A stretch of DNA of 64,000 nt, from positions 26,588 through 90,587 of the forward strand of contig NZ_QRBZ01000004.1 of NCBI RefSeq assembly GCF_009833085.1, given 5' to 3'. The first letter of the stretch is position 1, and the number at the start of each line of letters is the position of its first letter. Shown one piece after another: positions 37,679 to 44,978 of this stretch. The position numbers were made by a program, and so were the translations under genes. A model generated the notes under the pieces. That model was not told the origin of the DNA and did no database searches. It saw only the letters and a program-made list of their open reading frames with translations. This stretch comes from Nitrosomonas oligotropha. GTDB lineage: Bacteria; Pseudomonadota; Gammaproteobacteria; Burkholderiales; Nitrosomonadaceae.

Positions 37679-39754
37679 TTATTTATTGTCGTTTGCCGCG
37701 TAAGCGGGTAATAATTCAAACGGTGCTTCCTGAGCCGTTGGGTGACGAACGATGCGCGCTTGCAGCACGGTCCGGGTGCCAAACACCAGCATGCTGATCA
37801 ACACCGCCATGAAAAGACCGGCCAGCGAGGTATTCACGTAGTCATTGAAAATTACCTGTTGCATCTGCTCGATGGACTTGGCCGGCGCTAATACGATGCC
37901 TTGCGCCACCGCTTCCTGATATTTTTCCGCATGCGCGAGAAACCCGATGCGCGGGTTATCGTGGAAAATCTTTTGCCACGCCGCCGTCAACGTGCAAACA
38001 CTGACCCACACCACCGGAATGACGGTCACCCAGGCAAAGCGATCCTGCTTCATCTTGAACAGCACGCAGGTCGCCAGAATCAGCGCGATCCCCGCCAGCA
38101 TCTGGTTCGCAATACCGAACAACGGCCACAGCGTATTGATACCACCCAGCGGATCGATAACCCCCTGGTACAGAAAGTATCCCCAACCAGCGACGCACAG
38201 GCCGGTGGCAACCAGACTGGCAACGACTGAGTCGGTGCGTTTCATGGCGGGAACAAACGATCCCAGCAAATCCTGCAGCATGAAACGTCCGGCGCGTGTT
38301 CCGGCATCCACAGCGGTCAGAATGAATAATGCTTCAAACAAAATCGCAAAGTGATACCAGAAAGCCATCATCGCGGTGCCGCCGATCACTTCCGACAAAA
38401 TTTGCGCCATGCCGACCGCCAGCGTCGGTGCGCCGCCGGTACGCGAAATAATGCTATGTTCGCCGACATTCTGCGCGGTCTGGTGAATCATTTCCGGCGT
38501 TACATAAAATCCCCATTGGGTGATCGTTTGCGTCGCCGATTCCGCCGTGGTGCCGATAATGGCCGCCGGGCTGTTCATGGCGAAATAAATGCCGGGCTCC
38601 AAGGTTGCAGCGGCAACCAGCGCCATAATGGCAACGAACGATTCCATCAGCATCGCGCCGTAACCGATAAAGCGTGCATCCATTTCCGACGAAATCATCT
38701 TAGGCGTGGTACCCGAAGCGATCAGTGAATGAAAACCGGAAATCGCGCCGCAAGCCACCGTGACAAACAGGAAAGGAAACAAATCGCCCGACCAGACCGG
38801 GCCGGAACCATCGATAAACTGCGTCAATGCGGGCATTTTCAGCTCCGGCGAAATCACAATAACGCCGATGGCCAAGCCGACGATGGTGCCGATTTTCAAA
38901 AAAGTCGATAAATAATCGCGCGGCGCGAGCAGTAGCCAGACCGGCAGAACCGCCGCGATAAAGCCATAACCGATCAACAACCAGGTCAATTGCTCGCCGC
39001 TCAACGTGAACATCGCCCCCCACTCAGGATCTTCCTGCACATATTGTCCGGCGACGATAGACAGCATGAGCAGCACAAAACCGATGATCGACACTTCGCC
39101 GATGGCGCAAGGACGGAAATAACGTGCGTAAACCCCCATGAACAACGCAATCGGGATGGTCGCCGCCACCGTAAACGTGCCCCACGGCGATTCGGCCAGT
39201 GCCTTAACCACGATCAAGGACAATACCGCCAGTAAAATGAGCATGATGAAAAACGTGCCAAACATGGCAATCATGCCGGGCAACTGCCCCAGCTCGGATT
39301 TGATCAAATCCCCAAGCGAGCGGCCATTGCGCCGCGTGGAAATGAACAGCACAATGAAATCCTGCACCGCACCGGCAAATACCACCCCGGCCAACAGCCA
39401 CAGCATGCCCGGCAAATAACCCATCTGCGCCGCTAGAATCGGCCCCACCAGCGGACCCGCCCCGGCAATCGCCGCGAAGTGATGGCCGAACAGCACATAT
39501 TTATTGGTCGGCACATGATCCAAACCGTCGTTATGCTTATACGCCGGTGTCATACGCCTTTCATCCAGCTTTAACACCCGGTTCGCAATGAACAGACTGT
39601 AAAAACGGAAAGCGATGAGATAAACGCACACCGCTGCGATGACGATCCAGATTGCGCCGATCGATTCACCGCGATTCAAGGCAATGACCGCGAGAGCGGA
39701 AGCTCCGGCGAGAGACAGAGCTATCCAGACAAGATATTTTATTAACAGATTCAT
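37679..39754 (-). CDS. cstA: Carbon starvation protein A (CstA family transporter)
   Basis: This is a large inner-membrane transporter of 691 residues with about 16-18 membrane helices. Relatives take up peptides or pyruvate, often under carbon limitation. The conserved N-terminal region YKHNDGLDHVPTNKYVLFGH is present, followed by HFAAIAGAGPLVGPILAAQM. GAISGFHSLIASGTTPKM and ILTAVDAGTRAGRFMLQDLL are also family motifs. The small ybdD-like gene follows. For an autotroph-like organism, re-uptake of leaked peptides or pyruvate is a reasonable role, but the substrate is not known. Confidence 0.92.
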   Translation of the reverse strand: MNLLIKYLVWIALSLAGASALAVIALNRGESIGAIWIVIAAVCVYLIAFRFYSLFIANRVLKLDERRMTPAYKHNDGLDHVPTNKYVLFGHHFAAIAGAGPLVGPILAAQMGYLPGMLWLLAGVVFAGAVQDFIVLFISTRRNGRSLGDLIKSELGQLPGMIAMFGTFFIMLILLAVLSLIVVKALAESPWGTFTVAATIPIALFMGVYARYFRPCAIGEVSIIGFVLLMLSIVAGQYVQEDPEWGAMFTLSGEQLTWLLIGYGFIAAVLPVWLLLAPRDYLSTFLKIGTIVGLAIGVIVISPELKMPALTQFIDGSGPVWSGDLFPFLFVTVACGAISGFHSLIASGTTPKMISSEMDARFIGYGAMLMESFVAIMALVAAATLEPGIYFAMNSPAAIIGTTAESATQTITQWGFYVTPEMIHQTAQNVGEHSIISRTGGAPTLAVGMAQILSEVIGGTAMMAFWYHFAILFEALFILTAVDAGTRAGRFMLQDLLGSFVPAMKRTDSVVASLVATGLCVAGWGYFLYQGVIDPLGGINTLWPLFGIANQMLAGIALILATCVLFKMKQDRFAWVTVIPVVWVSVCTLTAAWQKIFHDNPRIGFLAHAEKYQEAVAQGIVLAPAKSIEQMQQVIFNDYVNTSLAGLFMAVLISMLVFGTRTVLQARIVRHPTAQEAPFELLPAYAANDNK

Positions 39755-39951
39755 AAAGGTTCCTAGTAGAAAAACTGCTCTTATTTTACTGAGAATTGCG
39801 AAACCGCGTTATTCTGATCGAACGTGACCGCCAATTCCTTATCACTGTAAGAGCTATCGTTATTTTAAGATACCGGTGCTTTGCCAGAAATTGAGTGGTT
39901 TTGGTTAGGTTGCTATCCCTTGCTTAACCGGTTGTGGCACAAACAGATTAA

Positions 39952-40140
39952 AGTAATACAAGCACCATCAAAGCAGGATTTGCTGCTTTCACAGACACGC
40001 TCCAAAAAAATTATGCGCCTACGATTATCCGGATTGCGCTTTTAAACGCTAGAGGGGAAAGTCACCCTACTTGGGTTGAAGTATTTGAATTAAGAGAAGG
40101 TGAATCAAGCAGATTCAAGGGCACTGGAATCGAATTGTAA
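39952..40140 (+). pseudogene. Relic: 62-codon open tail without a start codon
   Basis: The frame runs from directly after an in-frame TAA to a TAA at 40138. It encodes a well-composed C-terminal-like segment (FTDTLQKNYAPTIIRIALLN, then TWVEVFELREGESSRFKGTG) but contains no usable start codon. It looks like the 3' end of a gene whose 5' part has been lost. I do not recognise the family. The rest of the 540-base gap 39755-40295 holds only the likely cstA promoter region and no other feature I can name. Confidence 0.35.
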
Positions 40141-40295
40141 TCGCAGAGCGCGGTCGCGGTGCGCATCAAACCCGGCAGAAACGAAATCATGCCAGGTTTG
40201 ATGCAAGCACCAGCAGCTAGTGATCGGGTCTGGTGGAATACCGCGCTATTGCAGCTCGACGTAAACCAAAAAATCTCAGTAATAACCGGAGCGAC

Positions 40296-41576
40296 TCAGA
40301 ATTCGCTGCCCCGGCTGTTATCGACATCTTCCGGACTCACCAGACTGCCGAGATTTCCCCATGCGTTCCTGATATAAGAAACTACCTGGGCAATCTCGGT
40401 ATCGCGGATGAAATGCTGATACGGCGGCATGCCATAAGGTCTTGGATTACCGGCCGTGGCAGGCGGATACCCGCCATACAGCACGCTGCGGATTGTGTTC
40501 AGCGGGGAGCTCATGGTTACACTGCGGTTTCCGGCTAGTGGGGGATATATTTTCGGTACGCCTTCGCCAGATTGGCCGTGACAGTCCTGGCAGTGTTTTT
40601 CATATACTTCCTGTCCGAGGGCTAGGTACTGGCGCACTTGTTCCGGCATTTTGCGGGCTTTCCGGGGTGCTTTGGCGTTGTCTTTCTTCTCGCCCAGGGA
40701 TTGAAGGTAAACCGCGATCGAACGGATATCATCGTCCGACAGATACTGTAAACTTTGCCGGACAATCGTGGCCATAGAACCGGAAGTCACGGCATGGCCG
40801 TTGATCCCGGTGGATAGCAGTTCAACAATATCCTCGACCGGCCATTCACTGACCCCGGCTTCCCGCGGGGATATCAACGAGGGCGCATACCAGTAGGAGC
40901 CCATGATTTTACCGCCCGTCAGCTTATCGTCCTGACTTGCTCCCCATACATTTCGCGGAGTATGGCAGGCGTTGCAGTGTCCGAGTCCCTGAACCAGATA
41001 ATTACCCCGGTTCCATTCATCGCTTTTCGATTTGTCCGGTTGATAGACGCCTTCATTGAAATACCACTTGCGCCAAAGATACAGGAGCGTCTGATTATCG
41101 TAGGGTGGACTGATCTTGTGGGGCGGATTGGTTTGTGCGACAGGCGGTAGCGAACGCAAATAGGCAAAGATCGCATCGGCATCCGGCCGGGTAATCTTGG
41201 TATATTCGGTATACGGAAAAGCCGGGTACAAATTACGGCCATCCTTCGACTTTCCATAATGCAGCGCCTGCCAGAAATCCTCGTCGCTCCAGCCGCCGAT
41301 TCCGGTTTCTTTATCCGGTGTGATATTCGGCGTGACGAATTGACCGAAAGGCGTATTCAGCTTGCGCCCGCCAGCGTAAGGCTCGCCGCCGCGCGTGGTA
41401 TGGCACCCCATGCAGTTGCCTGCCCGGGCAAGATATTCGCCGCGCCGGACTTGATCGGTATCGGAGTCAGCCGGTGTCTGAGCCGATGCCATGTGCGCCA
41501 GGGATAGCAAACCGCCTATAACGCAAACGATGATCCGCCCTATGCCCGCCAATCTTGTTGTATTTGAATTTCTCAT
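40296..41576 (-). CDS. Triheme c-type cytochrome (dehydrogenase-subunit type)
   Basis: This exported 426-residue protein has a signal peptide (RIIVCVIGGLLSLAHMASAQ) and three haem c sites. They are CMGCH near the N-terminus, CNACH in the middle and CQDCH in the last third. It resembles the cytochrome c subunits that take electrons from membrane-bound alcohol, aldehyde or gluconate dehydrogenases. Typical flanks are YLARAGNCMGCHT, PFGQFVTPNITPD and YPPLAGNRSV. No dehydrogenase gene is adjacent. The start was set at the ATG overlapping the stop of the upstream diheme cytochrome; the frame is open 12 codons further upstream. It probably passes electrons in the periplasm; the donor is unknown. 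Confidence 0.85.
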   Translation of the reverse strand: MRNSNTTRLAGIGRIIVCVIGGLLSLAHMASAQTPADSDTDQVRRGEYLARAGNCMGCHTTRGGEPYAGGRKLNTPFGQFVTPNITPDKETGIGGWSDEDFWQALHYGKSKDGRNLYPAFPYTEYTKITRPDADAIFAYLRSLPPVAQTNPPHKISPPYDNQTLLYLWRKWYFNEGVYQPDKSKSDEWNRGNYLVQGLGHCNACHTPRNVWGASQDDKLTGGKIMGSYWYAPSLISPREAGVSEWPVEDIVELLSTGINGHAVTSGSMATIVRQSLQYLSDDDIRSIAVYLQSLGEKKDNAKAPRKARKMPEQVRQYLALGQEVYEKHCQDCHGQSGEGVPKIYPPLAGNRSVTMSSPLNTIRSVLYGGYPPATAGNPRPYGMPPYQHFIRDTEIAQVVSYIRNAWGNLGSLVSPEDVDNSRGSEF

Positions 41577-42298
41577 CGTGTCACCTCTTTTCCGGACAAA
41601 ATAGTCCGGCAACGCTGCGCCAGTTCAGGGGTAAGCGCATCCGCTGCAGCGGATTGTCCCGATACCGGCAGGCCGGGCAGCCATTGCACCAGTGCATTGA
41701 CTTCTTCCTGAGTTAGTTTCTTGGCTATTTCCGACATGCAATCCGGTATCTGGCCGCGCATGATTCCACCATTGCGCCAGCCGCCGAATTGTGCCGCCAG
41801 ATAGGCATGCGGCAAGCCCAGCAGACCGGGAATGGCCGGTTGCACGCCCATCAGCGTTTTGCCATGACAAGCACCGCATGCCGGAAGATCGCGCTCGGGA
41901 TCGCCGGAATACATCAGTGTTTCCACGGATTTGATTTCATCCGGTGTCAGTGCGGGCGCTACCGGCTCCAGATAAGCGTAGGGCTGGGCAGCAAAATATT
42001 CTGCGATTTCGCGCATGTAATCATCCGACATGTTTTCGAGCAAAATGGCCATTGGCTGATAATAGCGCCGCCCATCACGAAAATTACGCAACTGATTAAA
42101 GAGATAACCGGCCGGTTTGCCCGCAATACGCGGGAAATAGGCATCCCGGTCTATCCGGTCAGCATCTCTGTGACAGATGATGCAGGGCTTTACGCGTTCT
42201 TCCAAGGTATCGGATAGTCCGGATGATGCCGGTCCGGCAGCGCTTGTCAGGCCGGGAATCATCGCTAACAAGATAAAAGCAAAAAACTTCATTGACAT
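41573..42298 (-). CDS. Diheme cytochrome c (c4-like)
   Basis: This 241-residue periplasmic protein has a signal peptide (FFAFILLAMIPGLTSAAG). It has two class I haem sites, CIICH (near residue 40) and CGACH (near residue 145), each followed by its own small domain. The two-domain layout resembles cytochrome c4, with AGKPAGYLFNQLRNFRDGRR and GLPHAYLAAQFGGWRNGG as matching halves. It is the first gene of a coupled pair: its stop overlaps the start of the triheme cytochrome (ATGA). Both probably belong to the same electron-transfer chain. Confidence 0.85.
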   Translation of the reverse strand: MSMKFFAFILLAMIPGLTSAAGPASSGLSDTLEERVKPCIICHRDADRIDRDAYFPRIAGKPAGYLFNQLRNFRDGRRYYQPMAILLENMSDDYMREIAEYFAAQPYAYLEPVAPALTPDEIKSVETLMYSGDPERDLPACGACHGKTLMGVQPAIPGLLGLPHAYLAAQFGGWRNGGIMRGQIPDCMSEIAKKLTQEEVNALVQWLPGLPVSGQSAAADALTPELAQRCRTILSGKEVTR

Positions 42299-42619
42299 GT
42301 GGGTCCATGAAAAAAATTAAAACACCGGTCAATCTTCAGAATGCTCTCCTGAAGTTCCGTATTGGCGTCAAACTGTCCTGTGGAACGAACGAGCCATTCC
42401 GGTAGCCGACGTGCAGAATTGCGGTACAGGATTGCAGTGTATATCACTACCTGCAATCCAGACAACCGGGTGATATCCCTCCGGAAAACCTGGGGATACG
42501 CTGAGAAACTACTATGCTCCAGGATGCCGCCTTGAAATCAAATTCAGAACACGCATTGATCACTCGCAAACAGTATGCTTTTTCGTTTGATTTTGCCTTG
42601 CCTGATCATCACGCTACTT

Positions 42620-42658
42620 TTGCGGCAAGAGGTGATCGAGTATCACCTCTTGCCGCAA
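42620..42658. repeat. Perfect 17-bp inverted repeat
   Basis: The arms TTGCGGCAAGAGGTGAT and ATCACCTCTTGCCGCAA are exact complements around a five-base loop. The repeat lies 50 bases downstream of the zinc-cluster gene ending at 42708. It is well placed to end that operon, yet lacks a T-run on either strand. The rest of 42299-42707 has no gene I can support. Confidence 0.75.
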
Positions 42659-42707
42659 CGCCCCTTATCCTTTTTGGGGTTTTGTAATAGGAAGTTAAAG
42701 GTATCTT

Positions 42708-43490
42708 TCACTCCTTGGTTTCAGGAATTTCCTTGACATCGATCAGTTCAAATTTGTTGTCGCCAAGATGTCTTAGTTTTGCTTGGTAATATGAGCCCAA
42801 TGCTTTGACTCGCTGGATAGTTAACATCCCTGTTTCCGCGACGAAAACTGAATTGTCTTTCAGGTCTGCGGCCGCTGAGACGGCCAATTCAAACTTATCT
42901 TGCGCAAGCCCGCGATTAAAAACGATTGCGATAGGAGATGCGGCAATAGCGACCGAAGTATCGCTGTTGGCTTTAGATTCAAATAATTTGAGTTCGATGC
43001 GATATGCGCCGGTACTGCCGCCCAACGTATTGGATGCATTGAGAATAGACATTTTCAAGTGATCGTGCAATCCGCCGTCGCTGCCAATTTCCCCGATAAC
43101 ACCTGGAATACTGCTCGTTCCGTCCGCGCGATACGAAATGATATTATCAAGCGCGTCGGTGATCTCAATCTGCTCTCCATTTGGCATTGCCGAACTCCAT
43201 TCGGAGCCGTTCCAGAATAACAATTTGCCGGTAGGCTGGAAACGCAGCCAGTTGCCAGGTGTAAATGCTCCTTTTTCTATGTGAACATCAAACCCCGGTT
43301 CATCGGTTGCATATAATCCTCCGCCGATATCACCAAAATCAGGCTCGAATAAATTGCTGTTAACGAATATTTCCGCGCCGATTTTCCAAGGTTGTATGTC
43401 GCTCTCATGATGATGCTCAGCCGCGTTAACGGATGAAAAGAACCAGCTAGCAACTACAGTTACTAACCCAATAAGTATTTTTTTATGCAT
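42708..43490 (-). CDS. Secreted protein with GxLHxHL motif, Zur-associated (All3515-like)
   Basis: The protein has an N-terminal signal peptide (ILIGLVTVVASWFFSSVNA) followed at the mature N-terminus by AEHHHESDIQPW, a histidine-rich metal-binding-like stretch. The central domain carries GGLHDHLKMSI and GGSTGAYRIELKLFES, then IAIVFNRGLAQDKFELAV. These match a domain in the upstream protein at 43583. The C-terminus has one copy of a repeat of the kind YYQAKLRHLGDNKFELIDV. I set the start at ATG 43490, seven bases after AGAGG. Such proteins resemble the Zur-repressed All3515 group of cyanobacteria, though no PEP-CTERM tail is present. Periplasmic or surface zinc binding is inferred. Confidence 0.6.
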   Translation of the reverse strand: MHKKILIGLVTVVASWFFSSVNAAEHHHESDIQPWKIGAEIFVNSNLFEPDFGDIGGGLYATDEPGFDVHIEKGAFTPGNWLRFQPTGKLLFWNGSEWSSAMPNGEQIEITDALDNIISYRADGTSSIPGVIGEIGSDGGLHDHLKMSILNASNTLGGSTGAYRIELKLFESKANSDTSVAIAASPIAIVFNRGLAQDKFELAVSAAADLKDNSVFVAETGMLTIQRVKALGSYYQAKLRHLGDNKFELIDVKEIPETKE

Positions 43491-43582
43491 GATCAAGCCT
43501 CTTAGGTTTTTTAAATTACTGTTTTGATTGATACGTGCTGCAAAATTAATTCTGTCGTTATCCTCCTGGTAAAATCAGTCAA

Positions 43583-44938
43583 TTACTTAAAAATTGTGTC
43601 TATCTCTTCAAAGTATTCCAGCCGGAACTTGGAATCCCCGATGTTGCGCAGAGTCGCCTTATAATTTTTTTCGTGGATATAAACCGAAGGGATTTCCAGA
43701 ATTGCAGCTTCAATGTCATAACGTGCGGGTATGGCATAGCGCGATTTGTCCAGTTGCAGCGAATTCAGCTCGAATAAGTTGTTATCCTCTAACTGCAACT
43801 GCGCCCGATAATGTAGATTACTCACTTGAATATCGTTCAAGTCCAATATGCTGTTCTTTGCATCGTAGACTGCCGCAACATTCAAAACTGTGGCGGGAGC
43901 CAAGACCGGAATGTTGCACAGCCTCAACGTGCATAACTGTTTAGCCAGAAATGCGTCGGCGCGGTTAATGACACCGTCATGATCGACGTCGAGCATGGCA
44001 TTGCTGGATCGCACCGGATCATTGTTTTGCGCGGCTAGTAAAATCAATGCGACATCGAGGCGATCTACATCGCCATCGAAATCAACGTCACCCGGAATAG
44101 ATGCAGGAATGAACGGTTGCGGTGGATCCGGGTCAGGGGCCGTGATTCCGCCAGTAAGCGCTAACAATGCCGCGGCGAATTCATCTTCACGCAAACCCGC
44201 GTTGAATAAAATGAGAAACGGCGCGGAAGGAAAGAAACGGGCATTGGAGATAAGCTGCATTTCGATGAGGAAAGCGCCTGCGGGACCGCCTATTTGACCT
44301 TTCTGGTTCTCCAGGAAGAAACTCAGATGCGTGTGCAATACACCGTTGCTTCCCGTAATATCGACAACCAGCTCCGGATTGCCCGAGATGCCGTTGGCAG
44401 AAAAAATGGTGCTGCCGTCACTGCCGAAGACTCCGTCGCTGAAGCATATTAACTGACCGGCGCATTGGGATAGATCGTTGATTATGTCAGCGCTCGCTTC
44501 CAGTCCGCCAAACAGTCTGATTTGTATGCCTTCGGGCGGTTTTCCCCAAGAGGATAACAGCGGGTCCCAGTATTTGAGCGCTCCCAGTGCCCGATAACTC
44601 AGTAATTCATTCGGTAACAATGCATTTTGAATCGACTGGAATCCCGGGTTTTTAGTTTTGAAATCCCCACCCGGCAGATCTTGAAAATCGGCTGGAAAAA
44701 TCAGTTTCCCGGTCACAGCTTCTATCGGTAATGTACCCGCCGGTAAATGCAATACCTCGGCTAATCCATCCAGATCGCAGCCTACCGCGCCGGGTGTGCG
44801 GCAATAGCCTGTAAACAGAGCATTGCCTTGCCCCCAGACTTCAACATCCAGATGCACGGCAAAAGCTTGCCGGCCGGATAGCAAAACAGTAAGCAGTAGA
44901 TAAAAGCAAAGATAAGTTTTACCGGCTGATGTTTTCAA
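43583..44938 (-). CDS. Secreted protein with All3515-like domain and dockerin-type calcium-binding repeats
   Basis: This 451-residue exported protein (signal LCFYLLLTVLLSGRQAFA) is a larger paralogue of the next gene. Its first 265 residues contain GVLHTHLSFFLEN, GGPAGAFLIEMQL and LILFNAGLREDEFAAALLAL, matching the neighbour. At about 280-345 lies a dockerin type I-like domain with two EF-hand-like loops, DVDFDGDVDRLD and DVDHDGVINRAD. The C-terminus has repeats of the type HYRAQLQLEDNNLFELNSL and NYKATLRNIGDSKFRLEYF. The start is TTG, with GGAA about nine bases upstream; no better codon exists. It follows the TonB-dependent receptor by 40 bases. No cohesin partner is seen in the window. Confidence 0.6.
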   Translation of the reverse strand: MKTSAGKTYLCFYLLLTVLLSGRQAFAVHLDVEVWGQGNALFTGYCRTPGAVGCDLDGLAEVLHLPAGTLPIEAVTGKLIFPADFQDLPGGDFKTKNPGFQSIQNALLPNELLSYRALGALKYWDPLLSSWGKPPEGIQIRLFGGLEASADIINDLSQCAGQLICFSDGVFGSDGSTIFSANGISGNPELVVDITGSNGVLHTHLSFFLENQKGQIGGPAGAFLIEMQLISNARFFPSAPFLILFNAGLREDEFAAALLALTGGITAPDPDPPQPFIPASIPGDVDFDGDVDRLDVALILLAAQNNDPVRSSNAMLDVDHDGVINRADAFLAKQLCTLRLCNIPVLAPATVLNVAAVYDAKNSILDLNDIQVSNLHYRAQLQLEDNNLFELNSLQLDKSRYAIPARYDIEAAILEIPSVYIHEKNYKATLRNIGDSKFRLEYFEEIDTIFK

Positions 44939-44978
44939 TATAACAATTCCATGTCGAGATTCCCGATTGCAGCCAGTT

